Source of the DNA: Sporodiniella umbellata
Taxonomy: Eukaryota; Mucoromycota; Mucoromycetes; Mucorales; Rhizopodaceae
DNA: 64,000 nucleotides
Direction: 5' to 3'
Assembly (NCBI GenBank): GCA_025677835.1
Contig: JAIXMR010000069.1
Location: 62,001-126,000 of the forward strand
Part shown: piece after piece, positions 23,015-34,454 of the stretch
Layout of the letters: every line of letters begins with the position of its first letter
Position numbering within the stretch: the first letter of the stretch is position 1
Program-made: the position numbers and the translations under genes
The notes under the pieces: generated by a model
Told to the model about the DNA's origin: nothing
The model's input: the letters and a program-made list of their open reading frames with translations, nothing else
Database searches by the model: none

Positions 23015-24245
23015 ATACGCTTTTTGTTTTTTTAAAAAAATACTTTGACAGTGTATTTGACATCCATTGTCTTTTCATTCTTGTTTCAAACTTGATATTT
23101 TACGTTTTGTTAAAAAAGGGTTGGATCAAAGTCGAATATAACAATCAGTTGTATCAACAAGACTGCAGTTAAAAGCAGTTTACATTGGCAAAGCAGATAC
23201 AGACGAACCATGTACACTTGTTGATTTATTCAAAAACGATTCAAGCTGCTTCAAAACAAGATACATATAACCCAGGGCGGGCTTGTGTTTGTCTGCCATT
23301 TATAGTGCCATGGTCTAGAGTCCAAATAATTGGTAGAAAGTGTGCACACATAGTTGCTTGATTCGTTCGTAAACCAAAGTTAATTGTCGCCCACAGAGAT
23401 CAACATCGCTTTGCAGCATGTTTTAAGGCATATTTAGGTATGTTCAAAGTGTGACGAGGATTTACTTCAGAAAAAACTTGTTTCAGGGTCATAACTGTTT
23501 GTTTGTTCTATGTGTATCTACGAGGCATGTACAGCAAATAACAAACGTAGCTTCTTCTACAATCCTAGAGCAACGCCTTATAGTTAAGCCTTCAGATTCA
23601 CTGCACAAATTCAATATACATTCAGACTCTCATTCCTATCCTTTTTTAAACATAAAGCTAGACACTGAGCGATTTGAGCAGATTTCTGTTTTTGTTTTTG
23701 TTTTTTTTTTTTTTTAGTCTGCTGTATCCAAATTAGTGCATTGGTATGAAATTCTCCAACATTTGTTTAATTAACTCAAGTCTGAAAAAAGCTTATTTCG
23801 TCTCGCCCTATCTGTTTTTGCTTTTACAGTGCTTTTTTCAAAGCTATGCTGTCAATGAGATATAAAAAAGAGATGCTGTAGTAATTCAAGAGGATAAAAA
23901 TGCCAAAGCAGTTGTCTTTTAGAGTGTTTCTGTTTGGTTTTTTTTTTCGCAAGATCTTCATATGCTTGGTGCCTGGGCGGAGCTCATCTAGAAAAGTTCA
24001 CGTTACAGCTAAACAAAAATAGCTAACTTATAAGACGGGGACTTTTGAAAGTTTGACAGATGAACATATACGTTAATTTCTTTGTCACCCCTTAATCTTT
24101 CCTTTTTTTTTTTTAAAAAAAAAAATATATTCTTATTCTTCTTTCCCCTTTTTGTAAACATAGTTTGTAAACCTTTCCCCCACTCTTTTTTTTTTTTTTT
24201 ATTTTTTGCACATTCCCAATCTACAAATACATTTATACAAAAAAA
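23015..24245. other. Intergenic region, no gene recognised
   Basis: About 1.2 kb, AT-rich. It includes T-runs near 23700-23716 and a T12/A11 palindrome at 24103-24125. Short frames (for example 23451-23717 plus) show no family signal and end in poly-Phe from a T tract. The promoter of the downstream gene must lie in the last few hundred bases. Confidence 0.5.
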
Positions 24246-25145
24246 ATGGATTCCGTAAAACAAAAAAGATTCTCATTTGCTGGGTTTAGTAGCTCTTTAT
24301 CCAGAAGTTTGTCCTTTTCATCTGGAGAGCAAAAAGTACAAGATGAATCGAAAAATAGTAAACGATCTCAAAAAACAAAAAGCTTGTATGTAAAATCATT
24401 CCGAAAAACAAATGAAGAAAAAGCGCCAACGAACTACGATGAGAAAGAAGCCAATCAGTCTAATGGCAAAGAGATTCGTAACTCTATTCGAAGATCTCTA
24501 TCGGCTGTTATCTATGCGGCACCACAGTACAAAGAAAAACAAGGGGAGAATGATAACAAGCTGGTACCTGTATTAGTCACTTCTGGTCTATCTGAGTCAG
24601 TTGGCGGAATTTTGATAGATGACAGCAACCTCAAGAAAGAAAAAGAACTGGAAGAAAGCAAGAAAAAGAAAAGCAAGCCAGTGGAATACGACAATACTTT
24701 GGACGTTTTTTCAGGCAATGACGAACGTGAGACTCTTGCTTTGCTGTGGCAAGGGTACTGTTATACTATTAAAATAAACGAAAATACACCAGTGGTTTCT
24801 GAGCTACTAAACGGCGAAGAAAAGGACTTGAAGGCTTTGGCTGAGAGCTTGAAAAGTAGATTTCAGAATGACATATGGGAATCATACAGTGGGCTTATTC
24901 ACCCAGTTCATCTATTTGAGGACAATGGGAAAAAGGAGCAAATAGTGAAAAACGGTAGATGGAATAGTTTGACCGTAGAAGAACTAAGGCGGTACTATGA
25001 CAACTATGGATCCATGATGCTCAAAATACGAGAATCGAGAATGGTTGAACAACAGCGCCACTACCACTGTCAGCCAAATACCAAAAAAGAGTGGATAATA
25101 CCTGAAATAATCAGTGATTCTCAACAAATAACACAGCAAGGATAA
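24246..25145 (+). CDS. Uncharacterised Ser/Lys-rich protein
   Basis: Intronless 299-aa frame starting MDSVKQKRFSFAGFSSSLSR. Residues 1-150 are rich in Ser, Lys and Asn with several R/K-x-x-S sites (SIRRSLSA, RSLSFSS), typical of kinase-substrate disordered regions. A more ordered segment follows from about 150: DERETLALLWQGYCYTIKIN, DIWESYSGLIHPVHLFED, GRWNSLTVEELRRYYDNYGS and WIIPEIISDS. The aromatic-rich C-terminal half is clearly coding in composition but I do not recognise the family. Its stop is 184 bp from the convergent exchanger gene. It could be a Mucorales-specific protein; no function is proposed. Confidence 0.75.
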   Translation: MDSVKQKRFSFAGFSSSLSRSLSFSSGEQKVQDESKNSKRSQKTKSLYVKSFRKTNEEKAPTNYDEKEANQSNGKEIRNSIRRSLSAVIYAAPQYKEKQGENDNKLVPVLVTSGLSESVGGILIDDSNLKKEKELEESKKKKSKPVEYDNTLDVFSGNDERETLALLWQGYCYTIKINENTPVVSELLNGEEKDLKALAESLKSRFQNDIWESYSGLIHPVHLFEDNGKKEQIVKNGRWNSLTVEELRRYYDNYGSMMLKIRESRMVEQQRHYHCQPNTKKEWIIPEIISDSQQITQQG

Positions 25146-25328
25146 ACACCTATGTCATATTATAATCTTTTTCTTTTCACTTTCTATACCTCTTATAAAA
25201 AAAAAAACTAATTTATTCTAAAACTTTTTTCTGTTCTTATTTCAAAAAATGTTATTGACAAGTCAATTCTGCTTAAAAAAAAAAATTTCTCATATTTGCT
25301 CTTCTGCGATATTTATTGCTAAAAGTGT

Positions 25329-27585
25329 TTAGGCAGTCTTTTCATTATCTATAATGCCAATAGAAACAATGCCTTGATCTTCACGGTGCCCTACATTGTG
25401 ATGTGGCAGATCAGGAATCGGTGTTGGTGCGTTGTGGTTAACTAGTTTAAGTATGAGAGGTGTAGCTATTAAAGTAATTGATGTTACGCCCAGAAAAAGG
25501 TAGTATACTTCGCGGGTGATGATTGAAAGTTGCTTTGCTCGAGAAGCTAAAACAAACCCAAACTCCGATACCTGGGCTAAAGCAATCGCCATTTTGGAAG
25601 ACTTGTGTAAGTCAAACTTGAATAGGTACAAAATTATACATGTTGCAACGAATTTAAAGCCAATAACTCCAGCGGTAAGTATAAGAAGCAACATGGCCTC
25701 AGAAGCAAGGAAGGTCGGATAAACGTGTAGTCCAATGCCGGCGAAAAACAAGCATGCAAACATATCGCGAACTGGCTCAATCACAACAAGTGACGTTTCA
25801 AACATGTTTTTTCGCGATCGTATAATAACACCTGCAGCAAAACATCCAAGTTCCATCCCTAGGCCAAGATATTCGGATATAATCAGCATTGTCATACATA
25901 TAGCCATGGTTCCAAGTAACATCAGTTCATGGCTTTTTAAAATATCGTGTGTACGTAGTGTTTTTTGAAACAAGTAAACGGCTATGGGAATTAGCTTTAC
26001 TATGGCCAAACATACAAATCCAAAAAGAGCAAATGAAACAAGCGTTTTTAAAACAGCCAACGCCACTTGGAACCCAGTGTTTGAAAGGGCTGGAATAATG
26101 GCCTATATATTATGGTTAGTTTGTATTGATAAACAAGTCTCAAGCTCTCTTTTTACCAACATAAAACCTAAAATAACATCTTGCATAACCAACAAACCAT
26201 ACAGGTGATCTAGTTGGTCCAATCGAATACACTTGATAACTACCGCTGTAGAGCTTAGACTAACACAAGCTCCAACAAAGATTGCCTCCTTATAATCGGC
26301 ACCCACCATGTAAGCAATAAGCACAAAAAAAAGCACGGTTACTAGCAATAGTGTAATCGCGCCTTCTAAAGCTACTCTCCACATTTTTTTGATTTTTTCC
26401 AAGGAAAACTCCAGACCTAAAACAAAAACTATAAGGACAACTCCGAGCTGAGCAAGAGTTTCTATCTGAATAAACTCCTATAAAGACAGAGTGCATTTTG
26501 GTTATTTTTCTTACGACTCTCAGTTAACTATATTGCTCCTACCTGTATCATATTGTACCCGGAAGGTCCTATAATAATGCCCGCCAATATGTATCCAAAA
26601 AAAGCTATTTTATTGCCAAATAAAATCAGTTAAAAAAATTCAAAGTCGAGGCCTACAATAATACGTTACTTTACCAGGTAAACCGATGCATGTAAAGATG
26701 CCACCAAAGAGAAAAGATGCTACAAGAATCAAGATAAAGTCGTGTATCAGCTGGAGATCTAAAACAGACTTAGTACTTTGTATTCTTGGGTAACAAATCT
26801 ACCTTCGATAATCAGAGTCGTATCTGAAGGACGCATTAAAATGTACTCGTTGTTGTCTTGATCTACAATCACGTTTACCACATTTTCATTCGCACTGTCC
26901 TTCCCTAACTTCAAAACTGTCTCGACTTTGGCATTATCTGTTGAAAATACAATCATATTCTGTTGCATTTCTTCTTCTAACTGATCTGCATTTTCGCTGA
27001 CTTCTTTCAGCATATCGTTTAGGATTTCTTTTACAGGATCAACTTCGCTCTCTTCTGAATTTCCTATGTTGCTATTGCTATGTCTGTGTTTTTCTGAGTA
27101 TTTATCAGAAAAACTTGAAGCAGATCGTAAGCGCTGGTGCGACACTTTTACTGCTCGTTGGAATTCAAAAGTAAGTTTCAGTGCGGGGCTTCGGAAGTCA
27201 TAAGATGGCTTGAGGGTATCTTGGGTCACTGTTTGTTCATACATTCGAAGAATGCCTAAAGCAAATGATTGTAAAGCTTGAAAATCATCCAGTTGAACAC
27301 CAGCCAATGCATAAAGTTCATCGCTGGTTTCTCCATGGACAGCCTTAATACTTTCATACAGACGCTTTTTTTTTATTACGAGTTGCTTTTCGTAATCATA
27401 TCCCAGACTAAGCACTGTATGAATCTCGTTAGCGTTTAAGGGTGACATTGACTACTCATTTTTATTAGCAAGTCAAAATGCTACGTATAGTAAGTACTTA
27501 CCGATATGGAGATAGGGTCAGCATTTGTATTTATCAATAGTACAAGAACATAATAGAGAACTGACACGCATTTTGATAAACGCAT
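25329..27585 (-). CDS. TMCO3-like / Kef-type cation:proton antiporter
   Basis: Exons 27585-27502, 27451-26803, 26758-26675, 26604-26543, 26477-26157 and 26102-25329 give 657 aa (human TMCO3 is 677). The first exon encodes a signal peptide (MRLSKCVSVLYYVLVLLINT). Residues about 29-240 are a hydrophilic luminal region with coiled-coil stretches, and the rest is a CPA2/Kef membrane domain: GGIFTCIGLPAFFGYILAG, GPSGYNMI, LGLEFSLEKIKKMW, SLSSTAVVIKC, LLVMQDVILGFML, LGMELGCFAAGV, FFAGIGLHVYPTF, ALAQVSEFGFVLAS. This architecture is that of TMCO3 and of bacterial KefB/C-type exchangers, which swap K+ or Na+ for H+. Likely in an endomembrane compartment. No C-terminal RCK/TrkA domain is present. All junctions close in frame. 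Confidence 0.9.
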
Positions 27586-28701
27586 GTAACCTAGAGATAA
27601 GAACAGAAAAAAAAAAGGCTACGATAAATAAATAAAAAGCGTCTCAATGCATTTTTTTTTCTTGTCAAAGCCTTTTGTGTAACGCAATATATATCAGCCA
27701 AAACACACAACTCGTACTGCACAAACAAAAGCGGCGCACAGTGAGTCTTTGAAAAAAGCGCGATAACTGGAAAAATAAAATGATCCCAGGGAGTAATTGA
27801 TAGATATTAAATTTTTGATTTGGTTAAAGGGTAGCTTTAACGCAACTTATCTTGTTCCATTTTCGTGAAAACGTATGTCAATATCTGTAGTGACTGTGGA
27901 CACAAGCAGTGCGGTATCCATTTTCGTCAGATCAGTAGTATCATATCTGCTACTTACTATGGTAGTAGGAGGCTTACAATTGAGTCTATGTAAAAGAAAG
28001 TATTTGAGTTGTTTATTACTGGATGCCTCTTATTGAGTTGGTGCTATGAATTTATAAGCATATCAAAATATAGTCTGTGCTTTTTATTTTAAACTCGAGT
28101 CAATATAACAAATTCGGTAAAAAAAAAAGGTGCATAGTGTGGACGATTTCGAAGAAATACTCATACTTTATTTGATTTTTGCAGACGATCCCAAAAGCAG
28201 ATCTCTTTCCTTGGCCAATTACCCTGCCCAAAAAACGACCAAGATGAGCTGTTGCCTTTATGCTAGCGCGAAGAACAGGCTTATATTCGTTTTCATTATG
28301 GACGGTCCAGTCCTCCAAGAGTGTGCAAGAAAGGAGCCGCTGATAATTTTGACATATACTACATTCTTTCGAACCAAAGACGCCTATACAAAGACTTTAT
28401 ATCCATTTTGAAGAAAGCTCTTTCCTATGGAATTTCATTTGGAATAGTTCATAAAAAGGAGAGGATGTACCTATCCATCGCACAGTCCACAGATCAAATC
28501 ATCAAAGTGATTATCATTGATATCTGAGAAGCATTTTGACTCTTCGTCTTCTAAAAGATTCTTTTCAACACAAAAACAGTGTTTAGTTCAGCAAAAGCTT
28601 TGCTTATGGACTTTGCTGGAATTATAGCTTTCCAAAAAAAAAAAAAAAAAAAAAAAAACTACTACTACATATTTATTGACATCAAATAAAGCCTATGGAC
28701 T
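27586..28701. other. Intergenic region, no confident gene
   Basis: About 1.1 kb between two minus-strand genes. Overlapping short frames on both strands between 28100 and 28530 lack recognisable motifs. An A-run lies at 28635-28658. It should include the methyltransferase A 3' UTR and the exchanger promoter. Confidence 0.45.
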
Positions 28702-30017
28702 TTAAAAAAAACGATACATTTTTGAGTCCTCAAAACCAGAAAATTCAAATGGCTCCGTCGTTTCCGTATCCATTTTTTGGAAAGATAATGAAACAGTTGA
28801 AAATTTGTATCCGTTTGTAAACATATCTTGCTCGAACTTTTTCAGATATTCAATCTTTTCTTTTTCGCTTTCCACGCCCAATCGAGGCCCTAAAACATCC
28901 ATAGAATCCTCAATCATTTTCTTAATGTCACAGATATATTTTTTCGCCAAGGGGGTTCCGTTGTCTATGATGTTAAAGTACTTAGAATATATTGAATTTC
29001 CGTTTATATTCATTAGCTTACTTGTGTTGAAGGTCAAAAGAAAGCCTCGCTCTATTTCTATGTTTCTGTTTTCACAAACTAATGCTTCCAGTTTGTGTAC
29101 TATATCAGGTATCTGCCCTCTTTCAGAAGAAGCCTCATTTACTATAATTCTCAAAATAAGCGAACAAATAAAAACTAAGGCACTTACACGCCGTTGTAAC
29201 TTGATAGCATACTGAGCTGGTGTCTTCAGGTAGCTAAAAAAAAGTAGAGATTACCCTTTAACAAGAAAAAACCTTTAAAAAAGAGCATGCTGTCTTACTA
29301 CAGAAGTGCAGTCCACAATCTGAACCATCCCTCCAGGCTTTATAACACGTATGGCTTCTTTGATGGCTTTTGACCATTCATCAGCTCCAAGAGTATAAAC
29401 AAAAAGCCTCATGTAAAGAAAATCGAATTCGTTGTCATCGAACGGAAGCTTTTGAGCCACATTACCATAGGTAAAATTTAAATGGGGCGTTTTTTCAAAG
29501 ATCTTGGAAGCGTCTGTAACATCGCAACCTTGATATGTACAGTTTGGATAGTCAGCGTACATATCCTACATTTTGTAAAAATACTAAGTATTTTGAATGC
29601 AAAGGTGTTTATATATAAAAGCGAGTTTTTAGTCAATTACTTACAGCCATCCATTCACCAGAATCACATCCTACATTTAGTATAGATATACCTCCTTCAA
29701 AGTCTAGTGACTCTTTTACAACAGGGCATATGTTTCTATGACATAAATGTTAAAATGTAACAGCCATCAATCACAGGAGGTTTTTTTTACCCTTTAAGAA
29801 GTTCTTTAAAGGCAAAATGTTGCTATAAAATATAATTATATGTTTATACACGCATCTGATCCGCTCTGGTACTTACTTCTGTTAATCTATCGCGCTCAAA
29901 TTTATCTCTAGGTAGCCAGTGAGTAAAAGAGTTTTCACTACAAAAGTCTTGGTTTGTAGCCAAGTTTGTAGTATTGACAGCTGTAGATATGTCTATAGTC
30001 AAAGTATCTGTATCCAT
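28702..30017 (-). CDS. SAM-dependent methyltransferase paralogue A
   Basis: Exons 30017-29877, 29822-29791 (32 nt), 29735-29645, 29565-29299, 29233-29188 (46 nt), 29141-29022 and 28964-28702 give 319 aa. Exon lengths from exon 2 to exon 6 equal those of paralogues B and C exactly. Class I methyltransferase fold: motif I region ILNVGCDSGEW, second-strand YQGCDV, NVAQKLPFDDNEFDFLYMR (motif II) and IRVIKPGGMVQIVD (motif III). Motif I is degenerate compared with DIGCGPGAW in B (Asn78 for Asp, Asp82 for Gly). The intron at 29021-28965 is 57 nt with no in-frame stop, so retention would insert 19 residues. Substrate is unknown; the family resembles fungal LaeA-like and small-molecule methyltransferases. 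Confidence 0.82.
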
Positions 30018-31274
30018 GGACGCAAAACTACAGTTTTTTTTAAAAACTCTGTTAGTTTTTCGTAATCTGCTAATTTTTCAAGAGAAGTTTTTCATTATAG
30101 CAATATCAATGTTTGAGCAAAACAACTGACACGTTAGAAAAAAAAGTAAGACTGACTCTAACCTTTTAAAAGTTTAGTAAATAGAAGAGTGTAAACCGAG
30201 AAAGTAATTTATTTTTTTCAAAAGCAAGTGAACTGAGATTCTTTCAAGACATTTTGCAATACATCAATTGCAACCATACATGTGTTACAGTCAGAGAAGT
30301 CTTAGACTATCGATTTGTCTATTATATAGTCCGAAATTGAGTGAAATCTTGAAAACAGCTGTTGCCCTCATCTTCAAAGCTTTTCCAAACAACCAAACGT
30401 GTCTTTAACCCCAGACAAGAAGCAAATTTCCTTTTTATAAACTCCAGAGAGAGTTTGTTAGCCAGTAATATCTTTTCATTTGAAGTAATAGAGCTCTACT
30501 TATGAGAGGGTACTAAAAGCGGTAAAAGAAATAAAAGCCAGCTAAGCTTATAAAGTTTTCGTACATGCCACCATGCCATGAATCCACCTTTTATCAGTAA
30601 AACAGTTGAACCTAAACAAACATTAATACTTTACATAACCAATGCAGCTAATTATTTAGAGTATAGCTCAGAAGTGCGCGTTTTAGTAAATCTCTTGCTC
30701 TTGGTCCTTTGAATTAACAAATCACTAAATTATGTGTTGGATGTAAAATACATTTTGTAAGAACCCTTAATAACTCAAGTACACAAATTTTTAAAGAAAA
30801 AATAATAAAAAATAGCGTATATAGGCATAAGGGTTTATTTTTGAACTTTAGATAGAGGATTGTTGAAAAATAAACTCGTATAAGTGCTACAAAACTAACC
30901 GAAGTTTTGGAAAAACATATAGATCTTGATTAGACATATCAAAAATGATTGAAAGTAACAGGTTTGGGATCAATATAGAAATGTCAGAAACTCTTAATTG
31001 GTGTTATGTCAAAAAACAGCATATTTGATTTTTGTGACACAGAAAGCCCAATATAAGTCAGATCTGGTGTCTAGTTGAAGTACTACAAGATGAAAAATAT
31101 CCCAGCTTGTGTATTCAAGAAGATATATTGTCTCTTTGGTTTGTACTATTTTGCCTTATAAAACGTTCTTGCTTTTTGGTTTTTTTTTTCGTTAGTTGTA
31201 TATTGAAACTCCTTTTTTATATATAAAACTATTACAACGGAAATAGGTATTGAAAAACACCAAAATTTGTTGTC
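30018..31274. promoter_or_regulatory. Divergent promoter region between methyltransferases A and B
   Basis: About 1.26 kb between outward-facing paralogues, AT-rich and without coding signal. TATATATAAA at 31218-31227 sits 48 bp before the B start and is a good TATA box. A 27-nt block at 31097-31123 recurs upstream of paralogue C. Confidence 0.55.
31097..31123 (+). promoter_or_regulatory. Conserved upstream block, copy B
   Basis: The block begins ATATCCCAGCTTGTGTATT and continues with AAGAAGA. It matches 32910-32936 upstream of paralogue C with one substitution. Both are preceded by a similar CTACAAGAT context and followed by a TATA box, suggesting shared regulation or recent duplication. 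Confidence 0.5.
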
Positions 31275-32551
31275 ATGGAAACATATATCATAGACGCTGG
31301 CATTCACACGACCGCTACCTTTGAGCCATTAACTAAAAATCGAGAGTTTCATAGCGACTCGACTTCTGCTTACTGGCTACCTAAAGATAAAGACGAGCAT
31401 GAGAGGCTTACTGGAGTAAGGGAGACACAAAAAATAAAGGACAACAGTCAGTTTGTATTAAAAAATTGTAGCAACACTTTTGCTTTAAAGAGTTGTTGGG
31501 AGGGTAAAGACGAAAAACAAAAAGAAAATAGAAAAAAAGTTTTGACACAAATACGGTATCTGTAGAAACACATCAACTAGCGTAAAAAAGGCATTAGATT
31601 TTGAAAAAGGAATAAATATCCTTGACATAGGATGTGGACCTGGTGCATGGCTAAAGGTAATGCGACTATACTATAATGTGCTACTATCCAACTTTATTGA
31701 TGTTCATACTATGCATAGGATATGAGCTCTGAGTATCCTAACTGTACATACCACGGTTGCGATATTATAGATACTCCTGAGGTTATGCGAAAAAACTCAA
31801 AGCTGACTTACAAGTACGGCAATGTAGCGCAGGGGCTACCATACGAAAACAATATATTCGATTTTGTTCATATGAGATTCCTTGTATACGCCCTTCGAGC
31901 TGACGAGTGGCCATATGCTATCAAAGAAGCTATACGCGTCACAAAGCCTGGAGGAATGATCCAGTTTGTTGACGCTAGTCCTGAGGTAAAGTAGCCCGAT
32001 TTCCTTTCACTCAGAGTTGGCGAACTTTTCTTTTTTTTTTTTTTTCAATTACTGACAACAAAATCTCAGGCCCCAAAAAACACAAACTCAGCATGCTATA
32101 GAGTGATGAACGAAAGTAAACTTTTTTGATCCTCTTTGAGTATGTTATTAACTTTTGCTTGCATAGTGTACAGTATTTCTATGGAAAGAAAACAAATTCC
32201 TGACATTGCTTACAAGCTGGAAGACTTGGTATCATTGAACACCAATATAAAAGTTGTACAAAGCTTTCATAAAATAAATAACTCAAGTAGGTTTACTGAG
32301 ATGTTTTTGTTTTTAGTATTTGCTAACATGCTTTTTTTCTTAATGTAGATGAAGAAACGCTTCTAGCAAAAAAGTTTGCATGGGACTTTGGAAAGGCCGT
32401 TGAAGGAATGATGCCACATATTGGACCTCGATTAGGCCTGGAAAGCAAACAGGATATATCTAACTGCTTAACTGAGTTCAAGAAAGACTTACCGATCAAC
32501 GGTTTTAAACTCGTCAACATATCTTTATCTATACAAAAGATTTGTGAATAA
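31275..32551 (+). CDS. SAM-dependent methyltransferase paralogue B
   Basis: Exons 31275-31415, 31472-31503, 31566-31656, 31719-31985, 32070-32115, 32167-32286 and 32349-32551 give 299 aa. Motif I is canonical (ILDIGCGPGAW, residues 76-86), then YHGCDI, NVAQGLPYENNIFDFVHMR and IRVTKPGGMIQFVD. The N-terminus (EFHSDSTSAYWLPKDKDEHERL) is the family-specific lead-in shared with A and C. It is a soluble class I methyltransferase; substrate unknown. From about 31857 to the stop it is nearly identical to paralogue C, including intron 4. A TATA box lies 48 bp upstream. All seven exons close in frame. Confidence 0.88.
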
Positions 32552-33089
32552 AATACGCACATTGCTATAAAAGGCTATAATGAGGAAATCTATGAAAGCA
32601 AAAAAAGCGATTTTATAATTTGAGGAAGAAAATTACTGTGAATTTAAGGAGAGTGAAGAGAGCAGCTGTCATATGTATTTCCAATATATTGATTGGCAGT
32701 AGTGTTTTTTTATTGTTGTTAATATAGTAGAGATTGCTCTCTTTAAGGGTTAATAAATCAGATCAGTAGAAGTACTGCTGGTGATAGTAGGATTTTTAGG
32801 CCATAATTGCTTGCTAATAGAGCTGGCTAAGTTTGCAGTAACCCAGTTTTTTTTTTCAGTTTCTGTAAGACAGACATAGTAGTAGTTTGATGTGCTACAA
32901 GATATAATGATATCCCAGCTTGTGTATTTAAGAAGAAAGTCATATCTTTTCGTTGGTTTGTAAACTTTTCTAATTCTATATATAAATTTAGATCTCGTTC
33001 GGTTTTTGTTTTGTTTTCTTTTTTTTTTTTTTCACACCATTTGAAGTTTTTGTTTGTCTTTCCGGCTTTTGTGTAAAGATATTTTCACA
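32552..33089. promoter_or_regulatory. Spacer and promoter of paralogue C
   Basis: About 540 bp. It contains the shared block at 32910-32936, TATATATAAA at 32977-32986 (104 bp before the start) and a T-run around 33020-33032. Confidence 0.55.
32910..32936 (+). promoter_or_regulatory. Conserved upstream block, copy C
   Basis: Counterpart of the block at 31097-31123, differing at one position (TATTTAAGAAGA against TATTCAAGAAGA). It lies 154 bp before the ATG of paralogue C. Confidence 0.5.
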
Positions 33090-34454
33090 ATGGGAAACTG
33101 TGTTGCTTCAACAAAGCCGTCAATTCATAAAAGACTGCCAGAGTCTGAAAAAACTACATATTTTGCATCAACAGATATAGATACCTTGACTACAGAGCCA
33201 TGTACAGTGATCAACCCTGAGTCGTTAGTTACCAAGCGAGAATTTCATAATAATGAGGCTTCGACCTACTGGCTTCCTAAAGACAGAGAAGAACACGATA
33301 GATTGACAGCAGTAAATAAACAAAACAAGAAAATTAGTGTTGAAAAGCATACTTATATCTTGTAGCAACATTTTTGTTTTAAAGAATTATTTAAAGGGTA
33401 TATGAATATATAAAAGTATATTGACAGCTGTTGTTGTATATTAACATCTACTTATAGAAATATATCGTCTAGCGTAAAAGAAACATTGGATTTTGAAAAC
33501 GGCATTTCTATACTGGATATTGGATGCGGATCTGGTGCATGGTTGGCGGTAAGAGCGAAAAGCAAAGATATCTTTTAAAGTATACCCATATTCAGGTTGC
33601 TTATTACCTCCAAATTACGTAGGATATGAACTTTGAATATCCAAAGTGTACCTACTATGGCTGCGATATCATAGAGGCTCCTGATATCATTCAAAAGCTT
33701 CCCTGCTTAAATTTTTTGCATGGCAGTGTAGCACAAGGTCTCCCTTACACAGATAATATGTTCGATTTTGTTCATATGAGATTTTTTGTATACGCCCTTC
33801 GAGCTGACGAGTGGCCATATGCTATCAAAGAAGCTATACGCGTCACAAAGCCTGGAGGAATGATTCAGTTTGTTGATGGTAGTCCTGAGGTAAAGTAGCC
33901 CGATTTCCTTTCACTCAGAGTTGGCGAACTTTTCTTTTTTTTTTTTTTTCAATTACTGACAACAAAATCTTAGGCCCCAAAAGATACAAACTCAGCCTGC
34001 TACAGAGTGATGAACGAAAGTAAGCATATTAACCTTATTTCGATGCAAGATTAACCTTTGCTTTCATAGTGTACAGTATTTCTATGGAAAGAAAACAAAT
34101 TCCTGACATTGCTTACAAGCTGGAAGACTTGGTATCATTGAACACCAATATAAAGATTGTACAAAGCTTTCATAAAATAAACAACTCAAGTAGGTTTACT
34201 GAGATGTTTTTGTTTTTAGTATTTGCTAACATGCTTTTTTTCTTAATGTAGATGAAGAAACGCTTCTAGCAAAAAAGTTTGCATGGGACTTTGGAAAGGC
34301 CGTTGAAGGAATGATGCCACATATTGGACCTCGATTAGGCCTGGAAAGCAAACAGGATATATCCAACTATCTAACTGAGTTCAAGAAAGACTTACCGATC
34401 AACGGTTTTAAACTCGTTAACGTATCTTTATCTATACAAAAGATCTGTGAATAA
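33090..34454 (+). CDS. SAM-dependent methyltransferase paralogue C
   Basis: Exons 33090-33311, 33366-33397, 33458-33548, 33623-33889, 33974-34019, 34070-34189 and 34252-34454 give 326 aa. Motifs are as in B: ILDIGCGSGAWL, YYGCDI, VAQGLPYTDNMFDFVHMR and KPGGMIQFVD. It differs by a 27-residue N-terminal extension beginning MGNCVAS, which fits an N-myristoylation (Gly2) plus palmitoylation (Cys4) signal; this could target it to membranes. An upstream in-frame ATG at 33054 would bury that signal; I prefer 33090 by comparison with the shorter paralogues and because the MGNC start is so typical. Substrate unknown. Confidence 0.86.

Noticed and set aside
28100..28540. Transposase-like remnant on the minus strand
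   Set aside because: Partial Cys pattern only (C-x-x-C in one frame); no catalytic motif, terminal repeats or second copy.
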